Of a stretch of DNA of 64,000 nt, positions 35,216-44,572 are shown piece after piece; the first letter of the stretch is position 1; each line of letters opens with the position of its first letter. The notes beneath the pieces were generated by a model. The model was not told the origin of the DNA. It saw nothing but the letters and a program-made list of their open reading frames with translations, and did no database searches. The translations under genes were made by a program, and so were the position numbers. The DNA lies in the NCBI RefSeq assembly GCF_002282895.1, contig NZ_NRRB01000005.1:180271-244270 (forward strand), given 5' to 3'. This DNA comes from Paraferrimonas haliotis. GTDB lineage: Bacteria > Pseudomonadota > Gammaproteobacteria > Enterobacterales > Shewanellaceae.

Positions 35216-36562
35216 ATGTACGACCCGCTACTTGATAGTCACCCGGGAGAAGGGGAGCGTTACCCCAACAGCTATTGGGCGAGCACCATTGCTGATAGCA
35301 ATCAAGCACAACAAGTACCGACTCTAGATAGGGATCTTGATACTGACGTGGTCATTATTGGAGGCGGTTACACCGGCTTATCGTGCGCCATACACCTCGC
35401 TCGAAACTATGGCATCAAAGCGACTCTTTTAGAAGCAAACCAAATCGGTTGGGGCTGCAGTGGTCGCAATGCTGGCTTTGTGTTGCACTCATCAGGGCGG
35501 CGCTCTATTGCTTCTATGGCAAATCAATGGGGCGAGGAGGTCGCAGCTACCATCTACCAGGAAATGCGTCAGGGCGTAGCGTTGGTAGAAGAGTTCATTG
35601 CCCAAGGAATTGATTGCGATGTGCAAAGCAAAGGTTACATCAAGATAGCGCACTCGACTCGCCAATTTAAGCAGCTACAGCAACTGGCCAATGTGCAGCA
35701 AAGCCACTCAGGTACACCTATAGACGTTCTTACACGCGAGCAGTTACATCGAGATTATATGGCGGATCACAATGCCTATGGCGCAATTCGCTATCAGGAT
35801 GGGTTTGGCTTAAACCCCTTGAAGTTAGCGTTAGGTTATAAAGAGTTAGCCATGAATCTAGGAGTGAAATTATATCAATCGACTCCCGTCTTAAGTTGGT
35901 TGGATAAGCATGGGGGTAAGCAACGATTGTTAACCCCAAAAGGCATTGTTACGGCTAAAAAAGTGGTGATTGCAACTAACGGGTACACCCCTAAAAACTT
36001 TAGTCCGGTAATAACATCCAGAACCTTACCTGTGTTGTCGCAGATCATAGTCACTAATCCACTTAACCCCGAACAACTGCAACAAGCGAATTGGTTAACA
36101 GATAATGTGGTTATGGATACCCGAGCACTAAAGTATTATTACCGTAAGCTACCTGACAACCGCGTTCTGTTTGGCGGCAGAGGAGCCATTAGTGGCAAAC
36201 AAGCGAGCAATCCGTACTATGCGTTGCGGTTGCTGAAAGTGCTTAAGAGTAGCTTTCCAAATATCGGTGAACTTACCATTGATTATGCTTGGTCGGGTTG
36301 GATTTGTATGACCTTAGATGATATTCCACACATAGGCCATGACAGCAACCAATCAATACATTACGGCATGGGCTACTGTGGCAGTGGCTTGGCGTTTTCC
36401 GCTCAAGTGGGCAAACGACTTGCCGACCAGGTATCTGGAGGGACAATTCCAAACATACCCCTATACCAAAGTGAACTGCCTCGATTCCCATTGGCACCGC
36501 TGCGTCGGGTCGGGCAGTGGTGTTATTTTCAGTATGGCAAATACGTTGATAGGTTTAATTAG
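35216..36562 (+). CDS. FAD-dependent amine/amino-acid oxidoreductase (DAO family, PuuB-like)
   Basis: A 448-residue flavoprotein. The FAD-binding motif TDVVIIGGGYTGLSCAIHLA is near 43, followed by LLEANQIGWGCSGRNAGFV, which is shared with gamma-glutamylputrescine oxidase PuuB and related amine oxidases. NRVLFGGRGA and a terminal GYCGSGLAFSAQVGKRLAD loop complete the DAO fold. The order NSYWASTIADS at the start is also typical of that group. AAGGAAAGCTC is a good ribosome site, and the gene is in an operon with the AstA-like gene, which suggests a joint polyamine, arginine-derivative or modified amino acid pathway. The substrate is not known. Confidence 0.82.
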   Translation: MYDPLLDSHPGEGERYPNSYWASTIADSNQAQQVPTLDRDLDTDVVIIGGGYTGLSCAIHLARNYGIKATLLEANQIGWGCSGRNAGFVLHSSGRRSIASMANQWGEEVAATIYQEMRQGVALVEEFIAQGIDCDVQSKGYIKIAHSTRQFKQLQQLANVQQSHSGTPIDVLTREQLHRDYMADHNAYGAIRYQDGFGLNPLKLALGYKELAMNLGVKLYQSTPVLSWLDKHGGKQRLLTPKGIVTAKKVVIATNGYTPKNFSPVITSRTLPVLSQIIVTNPLNPEQLQQANWLTDNVVMDTRALKYYYRKLPDNRVLFGGRGAISGKQASNPYYALRLLKVLKSSFPNIGELTIDYAWSGWICMTLDDIPHIGHDSNQSIHYGMGYCGSGLAFSAQVGKRLADQVSGGTIPNIPLYQSELPRFPLAPLRRVGQWCYFQYGKYVDRFN

Positions 36563-36988
36563 CCAGCGTTCAACTTCCATTCTAACAACGCCCTCTAAAA
36601 AGGTGTCTTTTTATAATGAGTTTGTGTGATTATAAAATTTGGTAGTGTGTAAATTATTATGCAATGGAATTCAGCTGATATTTAATGATTTTAACTTGTT
36701 GATATTAATGGGTTTTATGCTCTCCTCTAGATTTGTGTGATTTCATCTCTTGTTATGGGGCTTGTGTTCATTGAAGGCGTTACATAGCATGTCGGCATTA
36801 ACGAGTTAGACCTTTTATTAAAATCCAAAATAATAACTCTTCCAGTTCTTAGCCAAGGCTAATTAGAGCTCGGACGATTTATTATTTTGGATTTTTTTAT
36901 GGCTGCTCGTTAATAAAAATCGAGATTTACTTTTAACTCTTTACCGACGCGCAAATTTGGTAAAGCCCATTAAATGGAAAGAAACGAG
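36563..36988 (+). other. AT-rich intergenic region before cassette 1 with a long inverted repeat
   Basis: The start holds a weak hairpin, ACGCC and GGTGT then CTTTTT (36588-36612), possibly the end of the oxidoreductase transcript. Most of the rest is AT-rich with no convincing ORF. At 36820-36836 and 36879-36895 there is a perfect 17-bp inverted repeat (arms AAAATCCAAAATAATAA type), 42 bases apart, followed by a T run. An inner short hairpin TTAGCC-AA-GGCTAA lies at 36849-36862. The porin promoter and leader must be in this region, but I could not fix a -10/-35 pair. Confidence 0.6.
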
Positions 36989-38041
36989 ATGCTTAAAAAG
37001 ACGGCCATAGCGATCGCCTTAAGTACTTTGTTCGGTGCTACCGTGGTGAATGCAGCAACCTTAGAACAAAGCGATAACGGTGATTTTGCAAGCTTGTATG
37101 GTGAAGTTGGTGTTGGTGGTTATATCGCGACTAACCCAGATTACAACTACAACGAGCTATACGATACCAAAGGTTATGTAGACGACAGTTTTGCCACGAT
37201 GGGTGTCACCGGAGAGCGCGATAAGTTTATCTATCGGTTGGAATTAGATTATCAGCGACGCAATTGGCGTGGCGGCGATGGCGAGTTTGAGTTGGCCATT
37301 GATAAGGTCTACATCGGATATCGATTTGATGACCATCAGTGGGTTCAAGCAGGCTTAACCGATACCGCATTCGACCGTTATGATCATTTTGGTGACTACA
37401 CCTTCAATGAGTCGGTTAAAACTCGAGAAGCGGGTGACCAAGAAAATACCCTTAAATACGAAGCAGCTTTCGATAATCTCGTTTATGGGGTGTCCTACTC
37501 CTACGAAGGTAAGCATAAAAACGGCGACGCTCAGGGCGACATTGTTAATGGTTATGTCGGCTGGATGAGCGAATATGTTTCTGCGGTAGTCGGCCTTGAA
37601 GGCCGGGGCGGTTCCGACGGCGAATCTAAATACGGTAAGCAACGCCTAGCAGGGTTTGGGATGAGAGTTAAAACCTTGCCTCATCTATTTTTTGGCGTAA
37701 ACGGTTTTGTCGAAGATGAAGATCTATCAACTCGAAAAAGTGGCGATGTTTATCTCAACTACGAGACCTTCCGCAACATGGGTGTAACCCTCACCAGTAA
37801 ATACGAACTTAATAAATCCACCGACATCATAGCGTCGATAAACCACGAGCAATATGAAAGCTGGGACGTCGAAAGTCCAAATTATGACTACACCAAGCTT
37901 GAGCCTGAATACGGTAAAGCCCGACGCTGGGGTAGTTTAGGCGTTAATTATCGTCCGACTAAAGGCATTGAATTGTCGCTCGAAGGGCGGATTGGCGAAG
38001 CGCCTGAGGCCGCTTATGCATACACACGCATTTATTTTTAA
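36989..38041 (+). CDS. Outer-membrane porin, cassette 1
   Basis: A 350-residue beta-barrel porin. Residues 1-22 (MLKKTAIAIALSTLFGATVV...NA) are a signal peptide; the mature protein starts ATLEQSDNGDF and ends with a C-terminal aromatic residue (AYTRIYF), the outer-membrane insertion signal. Repeated amphipathic strands such as SYSYEGKHKNG and SLEGRIGEAPEA fit a 16-strand trimeric porin of the gram-negative porin family. I prefer the ATG at 36989, preceded by GGAAAGAAACGAG, over one at 36974; it also gives the same length as the cassette 2 porin. It is the first gene of a three-gene cassette with two nucleases, so uptake of DNA breakdown products or phosphate is a reasonable guess. Confidence 0.87.
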   Translation: MLKKTAIAIALSTLFGATVVNAATLEQSDNGDFASLYGEVGVGGYIATNPDYNYNELYDTKGYVDDSFATMGVTGERDKFIYRLELDYQRRNWRGGDGEFELAIDKVYIGYRFDDHQWVQAGLTDTAFDRYDHFGDYTFNESVKTREAGDQENTLKYEAAFDNLVYGVSYSYEGKHKNGDAQGDIVNGYVGWMSEYVSAVVGLEGRGGSDGESKYGKQRLAGFGMRVKTLPHLFFGVNGFVEDEDLSTRKSGDVYLNYETFRNMGVTLTSKYELNKSTDIIASINHEQYESWDVESPNYDYTKLEPEYGKARRWGSLGVNYRPTKGIELSLEGRIGEAPEAAYAYTRIYF

Positions 38042-38075
38042 TCGCGTTTTAAGTTAACTGAATATCGAGCTAACC

Positions 38076-41000
38076 ATGAAAAAAAGTTTACTTTGTCTGG
38101 CCATGGCCAGTTTTATGAGCGCGAGTGCATACGCTGGCGTTAATGATTTATTGATAACCGAAATGGTGCAAAAAGACCGTACCCCCGAAGTTGGTTCGGT
38201 CGAAATTACCAACACTAGCGCCACTGAGGCGTTTACTTTTAGCGATACTACGGCCGCTTATATTCGTGGTAATGGTAAATATGACAACCTAATGCTAAAT
38301 GCTGCCGGTCAGCCAATTCTTAGTGGTGTTACCTTAGCCGCTGGTCAATCGCTTGTTGTGCTGCATCGTGGTGCAAGTGAAGCGTATAAAAAGCTTGTTA
38401 CTGATAACGGCGGGCTTGTTGTTATTGGTGAGGGCGATCCGAATACCTCACATTCTGATTTTTACTTAAGTGGCAATGACGGGTTCTTCATCAAAGATGG
38501 TGATACGGTAATTGACCGAGTAGGGGCGGTTAATGACGGCAGTGTATGGGCAACAGACACCACATTGCGTCGTCGGTTTGATGCCGATGGCAACGTGCCA
38601 GCACCGTCTCCAAGCTACGATGCTACTCAATGGCAAAGCATTAGCCCAGTAGATAAATCAACCGTGGGTAAACCTAATTATGGAGAAGCGTTTGTACCGT
38701 TTGTATGTGCCGATCTAACCACGATAGGTAACATTCAGGGCGTAGGTAAAGAATCGCCACTAAAAGGGCAAAACGTAGCGGTTAAAGGTGTGGTGTCGGC
38801 GTTCGTTAATCTACCTAAGAAAGGCTTTTACTTACGTGACGTAGTCTCTGATGGGGATGTGCAGACCTCAGATGGTATTTTTGTTGAAAGTAACAAAGCC
38901 AGCAGTCAGCTTGTCGGTCAAACGTTATGTCTAGGTGGCAAAGTTCAAGAATCCTTTGGTCAAACTCAGCTGATGACTAATGATTGGGACGTTGTAGATA
39001 GCAACTTCACGCCAACAACGCCTACCGATATTGAAGTTATTGATGCAGATGGTACTTCTTTTGAAAATACTCTAGAGCGCTACGAGGGCATGTTAGTCAA
39101 CTTGCCGCAAGACATGAATCCGTTAGAAGACGGTGAGCAAAACATGCACGTAGCACGCAGCTTCAGCTTTAATTACGACAGCTTTAGAAACAACTTAACT
39201 TTGGCTTATAAGCGTCCAAACATCCAACCAAACCAGCTTAACGTTGCCGGTTCGCCCGAAGCTAAAGCGGCTGCGGCACAGAACTCTGACTATCGTTTGA
39301 TTATTGAAAGTTCAAACAAAGCCGGTAATGGTGACATCCCATACTACCCCGATTTCATTACGGATACTGCCAACAACTACATTCGTATCGATGACAGTGT
39401 TGTGGGTATGGAAGGGGTTATTAATTACGGTCACGGCGACTTTAGCTTAACGGTAACCAATACACTTAATAGCCAAAACTTCATCAAAAATGAGCCTCGC
39501 ACCGACAGTCCCGCTATCGATGAGACGGTTGAGAAAGATCATTTTCCGGTGCGGGTAGCCAGCCTTAACCTATATAATTTCTTCACCTCTCCGTTTGGCG
39601 GCGCTCAAAACCAATTTGGACAAAGCCGTGGTGCTGATACTCAGCTTGAGTTCAACCAACAGAAAACCAAGCTCGTACAAGCCATCCGTAGCCTAGATGC
39701 TGATGCGGTTGCCTTAATGGAAATGGAAAACAACGGTTTTGGTATTACCAGTGCCATCGCTGATCTGGTTAACGAAGTTAACGTTTATTACAACGATGAA
39801 TGGGCCAATAACCGCGACAAGCCGTTCTCCACTGAAAACCGCTATGTATTTGTTGGTTTTGACCACAATGGCAACCAAATTCTCGATGATCTCGATGCTT
39901 TGGGGTCTGACGCCATCGCGACCGGTATCATATACCGTCCGAGCAAGCTCAGTATTGAGCGAGCTCGAGTGATTGCTATGCCTCAACAGAAAGCCCCAGC
40001 CATTGTTAACGACAACAATGAAGTGATTAAAGATGATCGTGATGAGTTACTTGAAAGTGGTCAAAACTATCACCGTGACGCGCTAGTGACTACCTTCTTA
40101 GTTAACCAAACCGGTAAGCGTTTAACCCTTGCGGTTAACCACTTTAAGTCAAAAGGGTCTACCTGCTGGGAAGATTGGCAGGGGGTTGAGTTCGGTGATG
40201 CTACCACTTGGACAAAAGACGCTCCGAATGAAGACTTGCAAGGCGCTTGTGCGGCGTTCCGTATCGCCGGTGCCGTGCGTCTGGGTGAAGAGCTAAACAA
40301 GATTGACGGCGATAAGGTAATCTTAGGTGACTTGAACTCCTACGCTCAAGAAGATCCTCTCTTGGTGTTAACTGAGAATCCGCGTAACAAAACCTTGATG
40401 ACGGCTAGCCATACTTTTATTGGCCAAAAACCTCAGTTTAATCGCGATGGTTCACCGGTGCCAATTACTCACAGCTACGGATACATCAACATTATTTCTA
40501 AGCTGTACGCTGCTAGAGGTAAGACTCCTTGGAGCTTCTCATACAGTGATGAAGTAGGCTCGTTGGATCATATTCTAGTGTCACCATCACTAGAAGGGCG
40601 AGTTATTGATGCGGCGGACTGGCACATTAATGCTGCCGAGTCGAACTTGTACGACTATAACCAAGAGTACAAGCCCGTAGTTCAGGATGGGCCTCATAAG
40701 TTCTACCATCCCGATCAGTTCCGTTCGTCGGACCATGATCCAGCGTTAATGACACTGAGCTACCTTCCAGGTGAAGCCGATAAAGACCGTCCAATGTATC
40801 TAACCAAGTTAGAGAAATTGGCAGAGGTTCCCTATCAAATTCCTGCCGGTGTTGAAGTTCAACCGGGTGATGTGGCAACGGTTAAGCTCTCTCAAATGGA
40901 CAAAGACCTGCAGTTGGATCTTGACCAGTTAGTAGAGCCTAGCGTTGTGATTAAATCGGCTGATACACAGTTAGTGAACTTTGAAGTGTTCGGTGCACCA

Positions 41001-41213
41001 TCGGCTTACTACACGGTGTCTATGCAATTAACTCGAGATGGCAAAGTGGTTCCAGGATCACAAAAAACCGTCGACGTTCAAATCGCTAATCGCGATTCAC
41101 TCGTGGCGGAAATTACCCGGGAAGAGAAAGATAACACCGGAGGCAGCTTTGGACTGTTCGGCTTGTTAGCTCTGTTTGGTTTCTCAAGTATTCGTCGCCG
41201 TAAATACGGTTAA
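38076..41213 (+). CDS. ExeM/NucH-type secreted nuclease with GlyGly-CTERM tail, cassette 1
   Basis: A 1045-residue secreted enzyme. A signal peptide (about 1-20, ending ASAYA) precedes a lamin-tail-like domain (GVNDLLITEMVQKD, about 21-170) and an OB-fold region (about 215-330, with LKGQNVAVKGVVSAFVNL). An endonuclease/exonuclease/phosphatase domain spans about 485-890: VALMEMENNGFG near 548, ILGDLNSYAQED near 749, SLDHILVSPSL near 829 and SSDHDPALM near 884 are its metal and catalytic motifs. A Cys pair (STCWEDW, QGACAAF) may be disulfide-bonded. The end, TGGSFGLFGLLALFGFSSIRRRKYG type, is a GlyGly-CTERM sorting signal for rhombosortase. ExeM-type enzymes degrade extracellular DNA. Confidence 0.88.
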   Translation: MKKSLLCLAMASFMSASAYAGVNDLLITEMVQKDRTPEVGSVEITNTSATEAFTFSDTTAAYIRGNGKYDNLMLNAAGQPILSGVTLAAGQSLVVLHRGASEAYKKLVTDNGGLVVIGEGDPNTSHSDFYLSGNDGFFIKDGDTVIDRVGAVNDGSVWATDTTLRRRFDADGNVPAPSPSYDATQWQSISPVDKSTVGKPNYGEAFVPFVCADLTTIGNIQGVGKESPLKGQNVAVKGVVSAFVNLPKKGFYLRDVVSDGDVQTSDGIFVESNKASSQLVGQTLCLGGKVQESFGQTQLMTNDWDVVDSNFTPTTPTDIEVIDADGTSFENTLERYEGMLVNLPQDMNPLEDGEQNMHVARSFSFNYDSFRNNLTLAYKRPNIQPNQLNVAGSPEAKAAAAQNSDYRLIIESSNKAGNGDIPYYPDFITDTANNYIRIDDSVVGMEGVINYGHGDFSLTVTNTLNSQNFIKNEPRTDSPAIDETVEKDHFPVRVASLNLYNFFTSPFGGAQNQFGQSRGADTQLEFNQQKTKLVQAIRSLDADAVALMEMENNGFGITSAIADLVNEVNVYYNDEWANNRDKPFSTENRYVFVGFDHNGNQILDDLDALGSDAIATGIIYRPSKLSIERARVIAMPQQKAPAIVNDNNEVIKDDRDELLESGQNYHRDALVTTFLVNQTGKRLTLAVNHFKSKGSTCWEDWQGVEFGDATTWTKDAPNEDLQGACAAFRIAGAVRLGEELNKIDGDKVILGDLNSYAQEDPLLVLTENPRNKTLMTASHTFIGQKPQFNRDGSPVPITHSYGYINIISKLYAARGKTPWSFSYSDEVGSLDHILVSPSLEGRVIDAADWHINAAESNLYDYNQEYKPVVQDGPHKFYHPDQFRSSDHDPALMTLSYLPGEADKDRPMYLTKLEKLAEVPYQIPAGVEVQPGDVATVKLSQMDKDLQLDLDQLVEPSVVIKSADTQLVNFEVFGAPSAYYTVSMQLTRDGKVVPGSQKTVDVQIANRDSLVAEITREEKDNTGGSFGLFGLLALFGFSSIRRRKYG

Positions 41214-41229
41214 TGCAATACCGAGTCAG

Positions 41230-41253
41230 CACGCGGCGGGTGTCGCGTGTTTT
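41230..41253 (+). terminator. Intercistronic hairpin between the cassette 1 nuclease genes
   Basis: CACGCG (41230-41235) pairs with CGCGTG (41244-41249) around eight bases, followed by four T. It may attenuate read-through or protect the upstream mRNA. The equivalent gap in cassette 2 also has a hairpin. Confidence 0.5.
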
Positions 41254-41279
41254 CATCAATTTATCAGTAAGATTTGATT

Positions 41280-43922
41280 ATGAATAAGACATTTAGTGCA
41301 CTAACATCGGCCGCTACTTTATTGTTAGTGACGGTTTCATCGGCGGCAAGAGCCGACTTAGTAATTACGGAATACGTAGAAGGTGGTGGCCAAAACAAAG
41401 CTGTTGAGGTATCTAATCTAGGTACAGACGCCGTTAATTTGGATTCTTCCAAATATGTGTTGACGCTATACTCCAATGGCAAGACAGAGCCAGGCAATTC
41501 TGCAACATTAACGGGCTCATTAGCGGCGGGCAAAAGTGTCGTTTTTCACAATGGAGATGCTGAAGACGAGTTTAAGGTAGGGACTGCCTCGACTGTAACG
41601 TATTTTAGTGGTGATGATGCTATTGTTCTATCGAAAGATGGTACGCCAATCGATCGTTTTGGAAAAGTGGGAGAGCGCCCTGATAAAGCATGGTTAGATC
41701 CTAACAATCCTAACTTTTCGACGGTTAATAAAACCTTACGCCGTAAAGCAAGTGTAACAACTGGTGATGCGAATATCAGTGCAGCGTTTCCCGGAGCCGA
41801 CAATCAATGGCTTGTATTCGATCAAGATACCAGCGATGGTTTGGGTTGCCCAGGTGAGGGCGCATGTACCAAAGAGCCTGGTTCGCTGATCATATCTGAA
41901 TACGTTGTAGGCTCGTCCTACAACAAAGCGGTGGAGCTATCCAATGTCGGTGGTAGCGCTTTGGATTTGGACGCAGCAGCGTATAAATTAGTGCTCTTTA
42001 CCAATGGTAAAACCACTCCTGAGCAAACGGAAACACTTTCTGGTACGCTGAATGCCGGTGAGTCCATTGTGTTTTACAACAACCAGGCCTCTGACGACTT
42101 TAAAGCGGTTGGTAGCGCATCTCAACTTACCACGTTCAACGGTAATGATGCTTTAGTCTTATATAAAGACGATGTTGTGATCGATCGCTTAGGTAAGCTA
42201 GGTGAAGACCCAGGCACGGCGTGGACAGATCCTAACAATGCAGACTTTACCACCAAAGGTAAAACCCTTCGTCGTCAAAATGCGGTTAGAGTCGGCGAAA
42301 CGGATGCAACAGCAGAGTTTCCTGGAGCCAATAACACCTGGATCGTGTTCGACAAAGATACTGCTGATGGCTTAGGTTGTTCAGGCGAAAGCGCTTGCTC
42401 TAGCACTGGTGGCGATACCGGTTCTACCGGAGGTACGCCTGTGGTACCGAATCCAAACCAAGGACCTTGTAATAACTGTGAAAATTTGACCGCGGTTGCC
42501 GATCCTGCAAGTTTCGATATCAACGTCTATTACTCAGCTGTTGATAGTGGTAGCTTTGACAACCCTGAAGCCATGAAAGATGCTATCTCGGCGGTAATAG
42601 CTAAGGGGCATCACAAGCTTAGCTACAAGCAAGTGTGGAGTGCCATCACATATGCTGATGAAGATCCAAGCAATCCAAACAATGTAATCGAGCTATATAC
42701 CGGTGCGTCTACCTCTAAATACAGCAATGGTGGTAACCCAACGGATTGGAACCGCGAGCATACTTGGGCTAAGAGCCATGGTTTCCCTCGCGAATCCATG
42801 AACGGATACACAGATGCTCATCATTTGCGTCCAGCCAACGTTAAAGTAAACGGCATTCGCAGTAACTACGACTTTGATGAGTGCAGCGATACCGGTACCG
42901 AAGTTCAAGGGGCACCTGGCAACTACTTAGATGCCTCAAAACGTTGCTTCGAGCCTCGTGATGAAGTGAAAGGCGACATTGCTCGTATGATCATGTACAT
43001 GGATACTCGTTACCAAGGTAATGACCAAAACATGCCTGACTTAGTTGCGGTTGATCGGATCACTACCAAAGACGAAGTATCAGCAAACCAACCTTATATT
43101 GGTAAGTTGTGTACCTTGTATAAGTGGCATCAACAAGATCCTGTCGATGCAACAGACCAACGTCGTAACGATGCGGTATACAAGTATCAAGGTAACCGTA
43201 ACCCATACATCGATCATCCTGAGTGGGTTCAACAGGTTTATGGGGCTCAATGCGGTGACGCGCCAACACCGCAGCTGGACGTGAATTTTGTGGTGAACGC
43301 TCCTGAAAAAGTTGTTGAAGGTGACACGCTAACCATTGATGCATCAGCAACTGTGGCGGTTGATGGTTCCGATATTACCTTTAACTGGGAGCAAGTCGCA
43401 GGCCCAGATGTTACCTTTAGCGCTGATAAACCTGTTCTAGAAGTGACCGCTCCAGAGGTGGCTCAAGACAGCCAGTTGCAGTTTAAACTTACGGTAACCG
43501 ATGGCACGTTAACCGCGTCTAAATTGGTCAACGTTACCCTTGAAAACGTACCCTTTAGTTTGGATGTAAGCTTCGATGGAATTACCAAACTAATCGAAGG
43601 TGATAGCACGACCATTACGGCCAGCATTGCTCAAGCCCCAGAAGACCTCACTTACCTTTGGAAGCAGGTCTCTGGCAATCCAGCGGATTATGATTCTAAC
43701 GGCCTTGTGCTAAATGTCACTGCACCTGAGGTAGCCCTAAACCAGTCACTGGTGTTTGAGCTAACCATTTCTGATGGTTCAGAGCAGGTTGTTAAACAAG
43801 TGAATCTTGAAGTGACGAATGTTAATGCCAAGGAGTCGGGTTGGACTCAACCGGATGGTGCCGGTAGCTTTGGGTTAGGATTGCTATTGTTACTGCCGTT
43901 GGCCTTAAATCGCCGTCGCTAG
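41280..43922 (+). CDS. Endonuclease I with two lamin-tail domains and GlyGly-CTERM tail, cassette 1
   Basis: An 880-residue secreted DNase. A signal peptide (about 1-25) is followed by two related lamin-tail domains: LVITEYVEGGGQNKAVEVSN near 27 and LIISEYVVGSSYNKAVELSN near 202, an internal duplication. The endonuclease I (EndA/Dns) catalytic domain spans about 400-660 with NREHTWAKSHGFP near 490, DAHHLRPAN and RSNYDFDEC. Its Cys residues are probably disulfide-bonded. Two Ig/PKD-like domains (about 670-760 and 765-855, each with FxWEQVxG-type motifs) precede GAGSFGLGLLLLLPLALNRRR-type GlyGly-CTERM. The ATG at 41280 is chosen over a TTG at 41274. E. coli EndA is only about 235 residues; the added domains imply surface display. 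Confidence 0.88.
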   Translation: MNKTFSALTSAATLLLVTVSSAARADLVITEYVEGGGQNKAVEVSNLGTDAVNLDSSKYVLTLYSNGKTEPGNSATLTGSLAAGKSVVFHNGDAEDEFKVGTASTVTYFSGDDAIVLSKDGTPIDRFGKVGERPDKAWLDPNNPNFSTVNKTLRRKASVTTGDANISAAFPGADNQWLVFDQDTSDGLGCPGEGACTKEPGSLIISEYVVGSSYNKAVELSNVGGSALDLDAAAYKLVLFTNGKTTPEQTETLSGTLNAGESIVFYNNQASDDFKAVGSASQLTTFNGNDALVLYKDDVVIDRLGKLGEDPGTAWTDPNNADFTTKGKTLRRQNAVRVGETDATAEFPGANNTWIVFDKDTADGLGCSGESACSSTGGDTGSTGGTPVVPNPNQGPCNNCENLTAVADPASFDINVYYSAVDSGSFDNPEAMKDAISAVIAKGHHKLSYKQVWSAITYADEDPSNPNNVIELYTGASTSKYSNGGNPTDWNREHTWAKSHGFPRESMNGYTDAHHLRPANVKVNGIRSNYDFDECSDTGTEVQGAPGNYLDASKRCFEPRDEVKGDIARMIMYMDTRYQGNDQNMPDLVAVDRITTKDEVSANQPYIGKLCTLYKWHQQDPVDATDQRRNDAVYKYQGNRNPYIDHPEWVQQVYGAQCGDAPTPQLDVNFVVNAPEKVVEGDTLTIDASATVAVDGSDITFNWEQVAGPDVTFSADKPVLEVTAPEVAQDSQLQFKLTVTDGTLTASKLVNVTLENVPFSLDVSFDGITKLIEGDSTTITASIAQAPEDLTYLWKQVSGNPADYDSNGLVLNVTAPEVALNQSLVFELTISDGSEQVVKQVNLEVTNVNAKESGWTQPDGAGSFGLGLLLLLPLALNRRR

Positions 43923-43949
43923 CAAGTTCTAAAAACACGAGCTTTTAAT

Positions 43950-43986
43950 AAGCCAGTTGCTGATATTTTTACTCAGCAACTGGCTT
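43950..43986 (+). terminator. Strong terminator after cassette 1
   Basis: A 14-bp perfect stem, AAGCCAGTTGCTGA (43950-43963) with TCAGCAACTGGCTT (43973-43986), encloses a nine-base loop and is followed by T residues. Confidence 0.93.
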
Positions 43987-44519
43987 TTTGTTGCGCACTT
44001 GTTTTGCGCGCCATATCTCAACATTTTATATATATTCTTTACACTTGAGTAACACCTGACGCGTTAATAGAGTTTCTAAGAATAGTGGATCTACTTCAAA
44101 TTTATAAAAAGTTTACTTGTGATTGATTTAACGGTTTACGTCGTTATGTTGATGCGAATCACGCATATTTTTATGAAAGTTCGAGCCGACAGCTTTTGAT
44201 AGCTCCTATTCAACGGCTTGTATGACAATAATTTGAAAGTTGCCTGAGCCCTTGATGGTTTGAGTTTTAACTTATTGTATTTAATGAGTTATTTGCCCTT
44301 CGTTTTGGTACTGTGAACAAGCGCGCACTCTTGTTCTTGCCATGATCTAAGCACTTTTCTAGCATTGCCGCGTTAATTTTTTGATGCTCAATAATAAATA
44401 GCTTGGGAAGAGTTTGGTGCATATGTGTAATTTCGGTTACCGATCCACTTACTTATCGTTTCTATTTCATTTCTAGATCAAACATCAAAATCTTAATCCA
44501 AATCTTTCAATAAATTTTT

Positions 44520-44550
44520 GCGTCTGCAAAGGCAACTGGCAGGCGGACGC
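44520..44550 (+). promoter_or_regulatory. Leader hairpin before the cassette 2 porin
   Basis: GCGTCTGC (44520-44527) pairs with GCGGACGC (44543-44550), with one G-T pair, around a 15-base loop. It ends about ten bases before the ribosome site, so it could influence translation or mRNA stability of the porin. Confidence 0.5.
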
Positions 44551-44572
44551 TTACAGACTGGAAATAAGTGCG

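Larger units (their letters stand above)
43923..44572 (+). other. 650-base intergenic region between cassettes
   Basis: It opens with the terminator of cassette 1. Further on are an 8-spaced inverted repeat GAACAAG (44315-44321) / CTTGTTC (44330-44336) and a shorter one ATGCG/CGCAT (44152-44166). A leader hairpin GCGTCTGC / GCGGACGC lies at 44520-44550, just before the GGAAATAAG ribosome site of the second porin. No ORF, tRNA or mobile element was recognised. It is unusually long for this dense chromosome and most likely holds the regulated promoter of cassette 2. Confidence 0.6.

Noticed and set aside
41546..41803. Many open frames opposite to the nuclease and porin genes
   Set aside because: They lie entirely inside the nuclease and porin coding sequences on the other strand, with low-complexity products and no ribosome sites.
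36563..44572. Pho boxes before the nuclease cassettes
   Set aside because: I looked for paired CTGTCAT-type repeats spaced by four bases; only single TGACA/TGTCGG-like fragments are present.
43923..44572. A tRNA or small RNA gene in the long gap
   Set aside because: No cloverleaf T-arm consensus (GGTTCRA) was found; the hairpins present fit a terminator and leader structures.
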